NCBI RefSeq assembly: GCF_018614095.1
Contig: NZ_JAGGOY010000145.1
Coordinates: 1 to 64,000 of the forward strand
Direction of reading: 5' to 3'
DNA from: Streptomyces sp. ISL-87
Lineage (GTDB): Bacteria; Actinomycetota; Actinomycetes; Streptomycetales; Streptomycetaceae
DNA: 64,000 nt
This document shows, piece after piece, positions 37,273-45,503 of the stretch. The notes beneath the pieces are model-generated. The model searched no databases and was not told where the DNA came from. It saw only the letters and a list, made by a program, of their open reading frames with translations. Position numbers and translations under genes: made by a program. Every line of letters starts with the position of its first letter. The first letter of the stretch is position 1.

Positions 37273-37278
37273 ATCCTA
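37273..37278 (-). promoter_or_regulatory. putative -10 box of the nuo promoter
   Basis: TAGGAT on the minus strand fits the vegetative -10 consensus. Transcription would begin near 37266, so the Rex-like site would lie at about +9 to +26, a blocking position. No strong -35 is visible. Confidence 0.45.
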
Positions 37279-37922
37279 TGCCTGCCGGTCTGTGATCTGC
37301 GACACGGGTAACAACACCGAGTTTGTGATCTCCACCACCTGACGAACGATCATGAAGTCCGATGAGCCGTGATCTTCATACGCGAAGCATCCACATGATC
37401 ACCAAAGGTGACATCCGGGCGCGTTATCGCAGGTGGAGGGCGTGGGCCACTATCAAACGATGGCCAGTGCAGGCAAATTGGCATTCACTGCGGGAGCAGT
37501 GGTAAGGGGATCCGCGTCGCCCGGTCGAGGGAGCCCCCGAGTACGGGAGTGGACGCGGACGGGCGGGGGACGGAGGCGAGCGGAGGGTGTGCATCCGTTC
37601 ACGAGCCGCGCGACTCCCTCACAGAGAGGTCACGGACTGGCCACAGCGTCCGTACAGCGTGACGTTCCTGTGACCTGCGCCACTCGGGATTCATTCCGCA
37701 AAAAGAGGGCTTGGCCATGAGTCCGCGGGGATGGTAGGCAGCAGATCAATTCGGACTTATTGCAGAAAACCCATGATCACAGCCCTGTGACGCCGTGTCC
37801 GTTTCGCCCGTTACGGCGTCAATAAGACGCGCGGCGCGCCCGGTTAGTCCCCTTCGCGCGCAACTGTGGCGCAGACCACGTTTCTTGAAGGGAACCGCAA
37901 CCCCCTGATAGCGGTTGTACTC
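37279..37922. other. long intergenic region between nuoA and the NlpC/P60 gene
   Basis: About 640 bp with no supportable gene. It holds a dyad TCACC-AAA-GGTGA (37399-37411), and comparatively AT-rich stretches around 37310-37400 and 37690-37770 that suggest promoters. The sequence before the NlpC/P60 start has GAAGGGAACC 26-35 bases from the ATG. I looked for the GGGGUGAAUCC core of a c-di-AMP (ydaO) riboswitch, which often precedes Streptomyces cell-wall hydrolases, and did not find it. Confidence 0.5.
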
Positions 37923-38783
37923 ATGTCCCACACCGCTCACATACCCAGCCACCGGAAGCCCCGCCGCAGCGCCTCGAAGCTCGCGGTCCGCGCCGGAGTT
38001 GCCGGTGGCGTCCTCAGCACCCTGGCCATGGCCGGCACGGCGAGCGCGTCCCCCGCCGCCGAGCCCGTGACCGAGACGACCCTCGAAATGCCGGTCCTCG
38101 AACTGGACCTGGCAGCCGACGTCGCCACCGCCGTCACCACGGCCGCCGAGAACACCCGTGCCGCCGCCCTGGAAGGCGAGCTGAACGCCCAGGAGGAGAG
38201 CGCCCGTACGGGAGCCGCCGCCGAGGCGAAGCAGGCCAAGGAAGAGGCCCAGGAGAAGGCCGACGCCGAGAAGAAGGAGCAGGAGGAGGCGGACCGCAAG
38301 GCCGCGGCCGAGCGCGCCACCCGCAGCTCCGCCCGCACCTCGCTGACCAGCACCTCCGCCTCCGGCTCCGGTTCGGGCTCGGCCATCGCGCCGTCCAAGA
38401 GCTCTTCCGGCTCCAGCACCCCGGCCACCGGCTCCGCCGCGGCCATCGTGAACTTCGTCCGGGCGCAGGTCGGCAAGCCGTACGTCATGGGCGGCACCGG
38501 CATGTCCTCGTTCGACTGCTCCGGTCTCGTCCAGGCCGCCTACCGCCAGGCCGGCGTCACGCTGCCGCGCATGTCGCAGGACCAGTCCGCGAAGGGCTCC
38601 TCGGTCTCCCTGAACGCCCTCCAGCCGGGCGACATCCTGTACTGGGGCTCCCGCGGCAGCGCCTACCACGTCGCCATTTACGTCGGCGGCGGCAAGTTCG
38701 TGGGCGCCCAGAACCCCAGCACGGGTATCGTCGAGCGCTCCCTGAGCTACGACATGCCGACGGGCGCCGTTCGCGTCCTCTGA
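37923..38783 (+). CDS. secreted NlpC/P60 peptidoglycan hydrolase
   Basis: A 286-residue cell-wall endopeptidase. A basic N-terminus and signal peptide (residues 1-45, ending ASAS) are followed by a charged coiled-coil region rich in Ala, Glu and Lys (about 85-140), and a Ser/Gly linker. The C-terminal NlpC/P60 domain has nucleophile Cys199 in FDCSGLVQAAY and the His in AYHVAIYVGG. The ATG at 37923 lacks a close ribosome site. GTG 37866 or a CTG at 37905 would extend the N-terminus by 6-19 residues, so the start is uncertain. It is divergent from nuoA. Confidence 0.9.
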   Translation: MSHTAHIPSHRKPRRSASKLAVRAGVAGGVLSTLAMAGTASASPAAEPVTETTLEMPVLELDLAADVATAVTTAAENTRAAALEGELNAQEESARTGAAAEAKQAKEEAQEKADAEKKEQEEADRKAAAERATRSSARTSLTSTSASGSGSGSAIAPSKSSSGSSTPATGSAAAIVNFVRAQVGKPYVMGGTGMSSFDCSGLVQAAYRQAGVTLPRMSQDQSAKGSSVSLNALQPGDILYWGSRGSAYHVAIYVGGGKFVGAQNPSTGIVERSLSYDMPTGAVRVL

Positions 38784-38803
38784 GCCGTCTGAAAGCCAGC
38801 ATT

Positions 38804-38842
38804 GGGCCGGTACTCCCCCGCTCGGGGGTGGAGTACCGGCCC
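38804..38842 (+). terminator. terminator of the NlpC/P60 gene
   Basis: GGGCCGGTACTCC pairs perfectly with GGAGTACCGGCCC around a GC-rich loop, and TTT follows at 38843. Confidence 0.85.
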
Positions 38843-39286
38843 TTTCGCGTCGGGGAGAACTCCGCGACCGGCCTTTCCCTGACGGCATGCGGCGGCTTCA
38901 CGGAACCCAGGGCAAGCGACAGCCCGCCGCCCACCACCGAGGAAATCGCTTACTTGGACTGCCTGAAGGAGCAGGGCGTGACCATCGTGCGGACGGATTC
39001 GGGGATGCCGCGCGAGGACAAGTCGAAGCCCCGGAACGAAGTGGCGCACGAGGCCTGTGAGTCGATGCTCCCGCCGCGGCGTTCGCCCGATCCGGCCAGT
39101 CCCGGGCAGCTCGCGGCCGCGCGGCAGCAGTCCGAGTGCCTGCGGGCCGAGGGCGTCTCCTGGTACCCGGATCCGGACCCGGTCACCGCCGAGGTCGACG
39201 AGACCGAGGGGGGCACGCCCGAGCAGTGGTCCTCGCTCAAGCGGGACTACGTCGAAGCCCTGCGGAAGTGCCGGCCGGCGAGGTGA
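38828..39286 (+). pseudogene. lipoprotein-like gene without a signal peptide
   Basis: The frame contains a perfect lipobox (LSLTAC, Cys21 from GTG 38828) followed by GGF and a soluble domain with YLDCLKEQGV and ECLRAEGVSWYPDPDP, a layout seen in small Streptomyces lipoproteins. The hydrophobic signal core that should precede the lipobox is absent. Instead the frame runs back into the terminator hairpin of the upstream gene (VEYRPFRVGENSATG). It looks beheaded by a deletion, so it is probably not exported or not expressed. The domain itself is intact to the stop. Confidence 0.55.
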
Positions 39287-39345
39287 CCGGACCTGCGAAG
39301 ATGGGGGCGCGCGCCCGCCCGATTCACCCCAGGAGGTGGTGATCC

Positions 39346-39729
39346 GTGATCACCAAGGCGTACGAGCAGCAGGGTCCCGGCGACCCGACCGCCCTCCCGG
39401 CCGCCGCCGGGCTGGCCCTCCTCGCGGTCGGCGGCTGGCTGCTGAACACCGCCCGCCCCTGGCAAAAGCCCGGGCACCCCGTCACGCTCGGCCTCAGCTG
39501 GACCGCCTCGGCGGCGCTGATGGTGTGCGGGGTGGTGCTGCTGGCCCGGTGTATACGCGCGGTGCACGGCACGCAGAGCCCGTACGGGGGCTCGTACCGG
39601 CGCTCCCACGAAACCTCGTACGGGACCTCGCGCGGGACCTCGCGCGGGACCTCGTACGAAGCCCCGCGCGGCGGCGGGAACGACGAGACGGGCCGAGGCG
39701 GGGAGGCCCCGCCTCAGCCCGCCCGGTAG
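39346..39729 (+). CDS. small membrane protein of unknown function
   Basis: A 127-residue protein with two hydrophobic segments (about 17-35 and 48-67) and a hydrophilic C-terminal tail. The tail carries short repeats (YGTSRGTSRGTSYE) coded by a tandem GGGACCTCGCGC. The GTG start has AGGAGG 9 bases upstream, strong support for translation. I do not recognise a family. It ends just before the left copy of the 21-bp direct repeat. Confidence 0.6.
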   Translation: MITKAYEQQGPGDPTALPAAAGLALLAVGGWLLNTARPWQKPGHPVTLGLSWTASAALMVCGVVLLARCIRAVHGTQSPYGGSYRRSHETSYGTSRGTSRGTSYEAPRGGGNDETGRGGEAPPQPAR

Positions 39730-39734
39730 CACCG

Positions 39735-39755
39735 TCAGGCCTTCGGGGCCACCTT
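39735..39755. repeat. left copy of 21-bp direct repeat (duplicate of the menJ-like gene 3' end)
   Basis: Begins TCAGGCCTTCGGGGCC and is identical over 21 bp to 40623-40643. Read on the minus strand it encodes KVAPKA-stop, the exact last residues of the reductase at 40623. It lies on the far side of the antitoxin/PIN-toxin pair, as an attachment-site or insertion duplication would. Confidence 0.85.
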
Positions 39756-39875
39756 GATTCCATCGAGGTAGCGGTGATTCACGGGATACCCCGCGCCAGG
39801 CCTGGCGGACCGGTGGCGATTACACGCACCACGCCCCCACGAGATTTTTCCTACCGGCGGTGTTACGTTTTGGGT

Positions 39876-40118
39876 ATGAGCAGCCACGTCGCCCACCAGG
39901 CCGCCGAGCGGGCCGGTAAGAGATCCGTGTCGCTGGCACAATCGTTGATCAAGGAAGTTGAGGAGCGCACCGGCAAGAACGGCTTCTCCTCCGTTGTGGC
40001 CGAAGCCTTGGAGGAGTGGCTCGCCGCGCAGAAGCTCCGTGAGGTCGTAGCCGCTGACCGCAAGGCATACGGCCCCGTCTCCGCCGAGGCACGGCGGCAG
40101 GCGGAACAGGAGTGGTAA
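39876..40118 (+). CDS. antitoxin, probable partner of the PIN-domain toxin
   Basis: An 80-residue protein with a short N-terminal segment (RSVSLAQSLIKEVEERTGK) and FSSVVAEALEEWLAAQKL, like ribbon-helix-helix antitoxins. The acidic or aromatic C-terminal tail would bind the toxin. It overlaps the toxin gene by 7 bp. There is no Shine-Dalgarno. A TACGTT -10-like box ends 6 bases before the ATG, so the mRNA may be leaderless. Confidence 0.75.
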   Translation: MSSHVAHQAAERAGKRSVSLAQSLIKEVEERTGKNGFSSVVAEALEEWLAAQKLREVVAADRKAYGPVSAEARRQAEQEW

Positions 40119-40561
40119 GCAAGCGCCTCAAGATCAAGGCCAAGAGCGAGGGCACGCTCGTCCTGGACGCCCAATGGCTCTCGCTGCACGTCGACGGCGA
40201 CGAGGCCATGCGCGCGCGCATCGAGGTCGCTCAGCAGAGCGGCCGCCGAGTGGCGCTGTCCGCCCTGACTCCCTTGGAGGTACGCAGAAGCGGGGATGCC
40301 GCCAAGCGCCTCCAGTTCTTGCTGTCCCGCTTCGACGTGAAGCCTGTCAGTGACGCGGTGATGGACGCCGCGGCGAAGCTGCTGGACGTATCGGGCCTTG
40401 ACGGGCACGAATGCCTCGTGGACGCACTCGTGGTGGCCACGGCGGCGCTCTGCACACCCCCGGTACTACTCGTCACGTCCGACAAGTCACATATCCCGGC
40501 GCTATGCAAGGCCGCCGAGGAACTTCCCGGCTCACCGAAAGTGAAGATCGTCAACGTCTGA
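40112..40561 (+). CDS. PIN-domain ribonuclease toxin (VapC-like)
   Basis: A 149-residue protein with a PIN-like pattern of acidic residues: Asp in LVLDAQWLS, Glu in LTPLEVRR, Asp in CLVDALVVATA, and SD in LLVTSDKSHI. Such toxins cut RNA and are held by the antitoxin. The GTG start overlaps the antitoxin stop. It lies inside the segment bounded by the 21-bp repeats. A short GCTGGGC-C-GCCCAGC hairpin follows at 40579. Confidence 0.78.
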   Translation: MVSKRLKIKAKSEGTLVLDAQWLSLHVDGDEAMRARIEVAQQSGRRVALSALTPLEVRRSGDAAKRLQFLLSRFDVKPVSDAVMDAAAKLLDVSGLDGHECLVDALVVATAALCTPPVLLVTSDKSHIPALCKAAEELPGSPKVKIVNV

Positions 40562-40622
40562 CAGCTCGTCCGGTGTGCGCTGGGCCGCCCAGCAGTGTGC
40601 CGGGCAGCCCAGCCTTGAACAA

Positions 40623-40643
40623 TCAGGCCTTCGGGGCCACCTT
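40623..40643. repeat. right copy of 21-bp direct repeat
   Basis: The current 3' end of the menJ-like gene, identical over 21 bp, including the stop codon, to 39735-39755. The two copies are 888 bp apart and flank only the toxin-antitoxin pair. The bases outside the 21 bp differ. Confidence 0.85.
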
Positions 40644-41906
40644 CGAGAGGCCGTTGATGATGCGGTCCATCGCGTCGCCGCCCGTCGGGTCGGTCAGGTT
40701 GGCCAGCATCTTCAGCGTGAAGCGCATGAGCACCGGGTGCGTCAGGCCGCGCTGAGTGGCGACCTTCATGACCTTCGGGTTGCCGATCAGCTTCACGAAC
40801 GCGCGGCCCAGCGTGTAGTAGCCGCCGTAGGTCTCCTTGAGCACCTTCGGATAGCTGTGCAGCGCGAGCTCGCGCTGGGCCGGGGTGGCCCGGGCGTGCG
40901 CCTGCACGATGACGTCGGCCGCGATCTGGCCGGATTCCATCGCGTACGCGATGCCCTCGCCGTTGAAGGGGTTGACGAGACCGCCCGCGTCACCGACCAG
41001 CAGCAGGCCCTTGGTGTAGTGCGGCTGCCGGTTGAAGGCCATCGGCAGGGCCGCGCCGCGGATCGGCTGCGTCATGTTGTCCGGGGTGTAGCCCCAGTCC
41101 TCCGGCATCGAGGCGCACCACGCCTTGAGCACCTCGCGCCAGTCCAGCTCCTTGAAGGCGGCGGAGGAGTTGAGGATGCCGAGGCCGACGTTCGACGTAC
41201 CGTCGCCCATGCCGAAGATCCAGCCGTAGCCGGGCAGCAGCCGGTCCTGCGGGCCGCGCCGGTCCCACAGCTCCAGCCAGGACTCCAGGTAGTCGTCGTC
41301 GTGGCGGGGCGAGGTGAAGTACGTACGCACGGCCACGCCCATCGGGCGGTCCTCGCGCCGGTGCAGGCCCATCGCGAGGGAGAGCCGGGAGGAGTTGCCG
41401 TCGGCCGCGACCACGAGCGGGGCGTGGAAGGTGACCGGGGTCTTCTCCTCGCCGAGCTTCGCCTGCACACCGGTGATGTGACCGGTGCGCGGGTCGCGCA
41501 GCGGCTCGCCGACGTTGCAGCGCTCGTAGAGCCGCGCGCCGGCCTTCTGCGCCTGCCGGGCCAGCGTCTCGTCGAAGTCGTCGCGCTTGCGGACGAGTCC
41601 GTAGTCCGGGTAAGAGGCGAGTTCCGGCCAGTCCAGCTGGAGCCGCTGCCCGCCGCCGATGATCCGCAGGCCCTTGTTGCGCAGCCAGCCGGCCTCTTCG
41701 GAGATGTCGACGCCCATGGCCACCAGCTGCTTGGTGGCGCGAGGGGTCAGGCCGTCGCCGCACACCTTCTCGCGCGGGAACGCCGTCTTCTCCAGAAGCA
41801 GGACGTCCAGTCCGGCCTTGGCGAGGTAGTAGGCGGTGGTCGAGCCGGCGGGCCCGGCCCCGACGACGATCACATCCGCGGAGTGTTCGGAGAGGGGCTC
41901 GGTCAC
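40623..41906 (-). CDS. geranylgeranyl reductase-family flavoprotein, probable menaquinone reductase (MenJ-like)
   Basis: A 427-residue FAD-dependent reductase. The dinucleotide motif GAGPAG is at residues 16-21, PREKVCGDGLTPRA and the second FAD motif LLVGDAGGLVNPFNGEGI are present, and the C-terminus is helical. The family saturates isoprene units. In mycobacteria MenJ reduces one unit of menaquinone, and the neighbouring menG and mqn genes make that the likeliest role. Its 3' end is duplicated beyond a toxin-antitoxin pair. Geranylgeranyl-lipid reduction is the alternative. Confidence 0.85.
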   Translation of the reverse strand: MTEPLSEHSADVIVVGAGPAGSTTAYYLAKAGLDVLLLEKTAFPREKVCGDGLTPRATKQLVAMGVDISEEAGWLRNKGLRIIGGGQRLQLDWPELASYPDYGLVRKRDDFDETLARQAQKAGARLYERCNVGEPLRDPRTGHITGVQAKLGEEKTPVTFHAPLVVAADGNSSRLSLAMGLHRREDRPMGVAVRTYFTSPRHDDDYLESWLELWDRRGPQDRLLPGYGWIFGMGDGTSNVGLGILNSSAAFKELDWREVLKAWCASMPEDWGYTPDNMTQPIRGAALPMAFNRQPHYTKGLLLVGDAGGLVNPFNGEGIAYAMESGQIAADVIVQAHARATPAQRELALHSYPKVLKETYGGYYTLGRAFVKLIGNPKVMKVATQRGLTHPVLMRFTLKMLANLTDPTGGDAMDRIINGLSKVAPKA

Positions 41907-42003
41907 TGCGGGGTCTCCCGAAGGCTCGATAAAGGGTGCCCAACGGCACCGGACATGTGCAGTCTATGCAGCGAGAGAGATCGCGAACCGAAGGGCTGCC
42001 CCT

Positions 42004-42522
42004 GTGACCACCTCGCCGACCCGGCCGCTCCCCGCCGTACAGCTGCGCGTGCCCACGCACGAGGACGCGCACGCCTGGCACGGTGTCTTCGACGACCCCG
42101 ACGTCATGGAGTTCCTCGGCGGCCCCGCCGAACTGTCCTTCTACGTGGAGTTCACCGCGCGGCAGCGGATGCACGACGCACAGCTCGGCTACTGCCTGTG
42201 GACCCTGCTCGACGGGGACGGCGCGGTGATCGGTTTCACCGGCGCGCAGCCCTGGCCTCGGGAAAAGGGCTGGGGGCCGGTCGGGGAGATCGAGATCGGC
42301 TGGCGGCTGGGGCGGGAGCACTGGGGCCGCGGCTACGCGTACGCGGCGGCGCTGGCCACCCTGGAACGGGTGCGGGAGGCAGGCGTTCCGCATGTGGTGG
42401 CGATGATCGACGCCCGCAACACCCGGTCCGTCGCGGTGGCCGAGCGGCTCGGGATGGACCTGGCCGAGGAGTTCACCACCCCGGGCGGCAACCCGGGGCG
42501 CCGCTACCGGCTGGAGTTCTGA
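42004..42522 (+). CDS. GNAT-family N-acetyltransferase (RimJ/RimL type)
   Basis: A 172-residue acetyltransferase. Acetyl-CoA binding motif A is seen at GWRLGREHWGRGYAYAAALA, preceded by the strand VGEIEI. The C-terminal VAVAERLGM is typical for RimJ/L-like members. The GTG start follows GAAGGG. It is divergent from the menJ-like gene and converges on glutaminase. The substrate is unknown. Confidence 0.88.
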   Translation: MTTSPTRPLPAVQLRVPTHEDAHAWHGVFDDPDVMEFLGGPAELSFYVEFTARQRMHDAQLGYCLWTLLDGDGAVIGFTGAQPWPREKGWGPVGEIEIGWRLGREHWGRGYAYAAALATLERVREAGVPHVVAMIDARNTRSVAVAERLGMDLAEEFTTPGGNPGRRYRLEF

Positions 42523-42543
42523 GACCTGGGACCACCTGGAGAT

Positions 42544-43455
42544 TCAGAACACGGACAGGCCGGTCAGCGTGGTGAAGCGGTCCAGAGCCGCTACACCCGC
42601 GACGGAGTTCCCCCGGCTGTCCAGCCCCGGGCTCCACACGGCCAGCGTGCACAGCCCGGGGACGACGGCGACGATCCCGCCGCCCACGCCGCTCTTGCCG
42701 GGCAGCCCGACGCGGTAGGCGAACTCGCCTGCCGCGTCGTACGTCCCGCAGGTCAGCATCACCGCGTTGATCTGCTTGGCCTCGCTGCGCGTCAGCAGCC
42801 GCGAGCCGTCCGCGCGCAGCCCGTGCCGGGCCAGGAACCGCCCGGCGCGGGCCAGGTCGGCGCAGCTCATCTCGATGGAGCACTGCCAGAAGTAGTGGTC
42901 CAGCAAGGTCGGCACCGGGTTCTCGATGTTCCCGTACGAGGCCATGAAGTGGGCCACGGCCGCGTTGCGGTCGCCGTGCTCCTGCTCGGAGGCCGCCACC
43001 TCGGGGTCGAAGCCGAGGTCCGGGTTGCCGCTCTCCTCCCGCAGGAACTTCAGGAGTTCGCTGCTCGCGTCGCCGGTCAGGGTCTGGAGCCGGTCGGTCA
43101 CGACCAGCGCGCCCGCGTTGATGAAGGGATTGCGCGGGATGCCGTTCTCGTACTCCAGCTGCACCAGCGAGTTGAACGGGTTGCCGGAGGGCTCCCGGCC
43201 CACCCGCTCCCACAGGCTGTTCCCGCCCTCGGCCAGCGCCAGGGCGAGCGCGAACACCTTGGTGATGGACTGGGTGGAGAAGGGGACCTGCCAGTCCCCC
43301 ACCCCGTGGACGTTGCCGTCGAGGTCGGCGATCGCCATCCCGAACTTCCTGGGGTCCACGGACGCCAGCGCCGGAATGTACTCGGCGGGCGTGCCACTGC
43401 CCACCAGCGGGGCGATGTCGGTCCCGATCTGCTCCAGCAGCGCCTGGTAGTCCAC
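42544..43455 (-). CDS. glsA: glutaminase A
   Basis: A 303-residue serine-dependent glutaminase that hydrolyses glutamine to glutamate and ammonia. Catalytic motifs are FSTQSITKVF (nucleophile Ser with Lys two turns later), EPSGNPFNS, NPFINAGAL and the C-terminal GLPGKSGVGGGI. Length is standard. The GTG start is 5 bp after the menG stop, so it is co-transcribed with menG although functionally unrelated. Confidence 0.95.
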   Translation of the reverse strand: MDYQALLEQIGTDIAPLVGSGTPAEYIPALASVDPRKFGMAIADLDGNVHGVGDWQVPFSTQSITKVFALALALAEGGNSLWERVGREPSGNPFNSLVQLEYENGIPRNPFINAGALVVTDRLQTLTGDASSELLKFLREESGNPDLGFDPEVAASEQEHGDRNAAVAHFMASYGNIENPVPTLLDHYFWQCSIEMSCADLARAGRFLARHGLRADGSRLLTRSEAKQINAVMLTCGTYDAAGEFAYRVGLPGKSGVGGGIVAVVPGLCTLAVWSPGLDSRGNSVAGVAALDRFTTLTGLSVF

Positions 43456-43460
43456 TGCCC

Positions 43461-44165
43461 CTACTGGCCCTCGGCGGGCTTGACGCCCCGGTGCAGCGCC
43501 ACGATGCCGCCGCTCAGGTTGCGCCAGGCGACCTTGCCCCAGCCGGCCTTCTGCAGCAGCGCGGCCAGCGCCGCCTGGTCCGGCCACTCGCGGATGGACT
43601 CGGCGAGGTACACGTACGCGTCGGGGTTGGAGGACACCGCGCGGGCCACCGGCGGCAGGGCGCGCATCAGGTACTCCGTGTAGACGGTGCGGAACAGCGC
43701 CCACGTGGGCTGCGAGAACTCGCAGATGACGACCTGGCCGCCGGGCTTGGTCACCCGGTACAGCTCGCGCAGCGCGGCGCCGGTGTCCTGGACGTTGCGC
43801 AGGCCGAAGGAGATCGTCACGGTGTCGAAGACGTCGTCCTTGAACGGCAGCTTCGTCGCGTCGCCGGCGGTCAGCGGCAGCCACGGGTTGCGCTTCTTGC
43901 CCTCGCGGAGCATGCCGAGGGAGAAGTCGCAGGGGACGACGTACGCGCCGGTCGCGGCGAAGGGCAGGGAGGAGGTCGCGGTACCGGCGGCCAGGTCGAG
44001 CACCTTCTGTGCGGGGCGCGCGCCGACCGCCTTGGCGACCTCCTTGCGCCACAGCCGGGCCTGGCCGAGGGACAGGACGTCGTTGGTGAGGTCGTAGTTC
44101 GCCGCCACACCGTCGAACATGGAGGCGACTTCGTGCGGCTGCTTGTCCAGGGAAGCGCGGGTCAC
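43461..44165 (-). CDS. menG: demethylmenaquinone methyltransferase
   Basis: A 234-residue UbiE/MenG SAM-dependent methyltransferase that makes menaquinone from demethylmenaquinone. The AdoMet site is VLDLAAGTATSS, then DATKLPFKDDVFDTVTISFG with GLRNV, and RVTKPGGQVVICEFSQP. The start GTG (44165) has GAGGGG upstream and gives the usual MTRASLDKQPHEVASMFDGV N-terminus. It belongs to the menaquinone set in this window with the polyprenyl synthase, mqnA, mqnC and the menJ-like reductase. Confidence 0.95.
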   Translation of the reverse strand: MTRASLDKQPHEVASMFDGVAANYDLTNDVLSLGQARLWRKEVAKAVGARPAQKVLDLAAGTATSSLPFAATGAYVVPCDFSLGMLREGKKRNPWLPLTAGDATKLPFKDDVFDTVTISFGLRNVQDTGAALRELYRVTKPGGQVVICEFSQPTWALFRTVYTEYLMRALPPVARAVSSNPDAYVYLAESIREWPDQAALAALLQKAGWGKVAWRNLSGGIVALHRGVKPAEGQ

Positions 44166-44380
44166 TGGCGTAGGCCCCTCGGGTCGATCGGGTACGGGCA
44201 GGCGGATACCGGGCCATTCTCGCAGGCGGCCGTCCACGGACCCGCCCGGGGCACAACTGGCCCGAAGGACAGTTACGCCGGACCGGGCGCGCCCCGTTGA
44301 CTGGCGGCGGGCGGCCGGGCGGCATGGCGGTGATCACTTACGCGGAGCAGACACCGCTCCGGTCACACTCGGTGGCCCCC

Positions 44381-44457
44381 ATGGACACCCCCATGGACAC
44401 CTCCATGGACGCCTCCATGGACGCCTCCATGAACAACTCGATCAACACCTCGATCAA
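44381..44457 (+). repeat. 12-bp tandem array before the DUF3152 gene
   Basis: Units of ATGGACGCCTCC (variants ATGGACACCCCC, ATGGACACCTCC) start at 44381, 44393, 44405 and 44417, then decay to ATGAACAACTCG, ATCAACACCTCG and ATCAAA in the same 12-bp phase. Five ATG codons stand in one frame (MDTPMDTSMDASMDASMNNS), 18-94 bases upstream of the real start at 44475 and in another frame. The rest of the 44166-44380 interval shows no gene. Confidence 0.9.
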
Positions 44458-44474
44458 AAAAAGGGCTTCACACC

Positions 44475-45428
44475 ATGCCGGCAGGCCATTCCACCGGTCG
44501 CTCCCGCCGCAGCCTCCGCGTCAGCCGCCGGGCGGCCGAGCGGCGCAAGCGGCTCCGCCGTACGCTCATCGGCTCGGCGGCGCTCGTCACGCTCACGGCG
44601 GCCGCGTACACGATGGCCCCGGACCGCGAGCTCACGACGGTCGCGGACGGCCGCCCGGGCGGGCGGTCCGAGCACGGCGGGGAGGACGCCTCCGCGGGCG
44701 AGGGCGGACACCCGGCCCCGCAGGGCGGCAAGCGGTCGCCCGCTCCCCCGCACGCCGCCTCCGCGGCAGGTGGTTCCACGGCAGGTGGTTCCACGGCCGC
44801 CAAGCCGTCGGGGAGCCCGTCGCCCTCGGCATCGGCCTCCGCCTCGGCGCCGGCCCCGGTCCCCTCGACCGGACCGGGGGTCTTCGCGGCCTCCACCGTG
44901 TCCGGGCAGCCACAGGGCAAGGGGCCCGCGCGCCGCTGGCGGGTCGAGGTCGAGGAGGGCAGCGGGGTCGACCCCGACACGGCCGCCCGCTCCGTCGAGG
45001 CGATCCTCGGGGACCAGCGGGGCTGGATCAAGGACCCGGCGTACGGCTTCCAGCTGGCCGGGCCCGGCCAGCCGGTGGACTTCACCGTGAAGATCGCCAC
45101 CCCCACCACCACCGACCGGCTGTGCGAGGTGGTCACCCCCGAGCTCATCGGCGAGACCAACTGCCGGGCCGGGCACACGGTGGTGGTGAACCTCAAACGC
45201 TGGCAGGAGGGATCACCGCAGTTCAGCGGGGCGGTGGAGGAGTACCGGGCGCTGATCGTCAACCACGAGGTGGGGCACGAACTCGGCCGCGAACACGAGA
45301 CCTGCCCGGGCCCGGGTCAGCCCGCCCCCGCGATGATGCAGCAGATCAAGGGGCTGCTCGGCTGCACGGCCAACGCCTGGCCGTTCGACCCAAACGGAAC
45401 CTACCTGGCCGGTCCGCACGTCCCTTAG
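44475..45428 (+). CDS. secreted or membrane-anchored DUF3152 protein, metalloprotease-like
   Basis: A 317-residue protein. A basic N-terminus (RSRRSLRVSRRAAERRKRLR) and one membrane helix (residues 30-47) precede a Gly/Ser/Pro linker (60-135). The C-terminal DUF3152 domain follows from about residue 150. It has a zincin-like HEVGH (His264, Glu265, His268) followed by ELGREHETCPG, which may supply a third ligand. Peptidase activity is inferred, not shown. The ATG has AAAGGG 8-9 bases upstream, directly after the 12-bp repeat array. It is divergent from menG. Confidence 0.85.
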   Translation: MPAGHSTGRSRRSLRVSRRAAERRKRLRRTLIGSAALVTLTAAAYTMAPDRELTTVADGRPGGRSEHGGEDASAGEGGHPAPQGGKRSPAPPHAASAAGGSTAGGSTAAKPSGSPSPSASASASAPAPVPSTGPGVFAASTVSGQPQGKGPARRWRVEVEEGSGVDPDTAARSVEAILGDQRGWIKDPAYGFQLAGPGQPVDFTVKIATPTTTDRLCEVVTPELIGETNCRAGHTVVVNLKRWQEGSPQFSGAVEEYRALIVNHEVGHELGREHETCPGPGQPAPAMMQQIKGLLGCTANAWPFDPNGTYLAGPHVP

Positions 45429-45503
45429 ACAGGGAGAGCCGACGCCCAGGATCAGCCGGTGAGCTGGTCGTCCGAGGGCCGGCCGGGGGCAAGGAGTCAC
45501 ACC

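Noticed and set aside
37408..37662. A small open frame of 84 codons in the nuoA-NlpC gap
   Set aside because: No ribosome site, no recognisable family and overlap with another frame of similar quality.
37300..37922. A c-di-AMP (ydaO) riboswitch before the NlpC/P60 gene
   Set aside because: The gene type made it plausible, but the conserved GGGGUGAAUCC and GAACCCGACAGCUAACCUC cores are not present.
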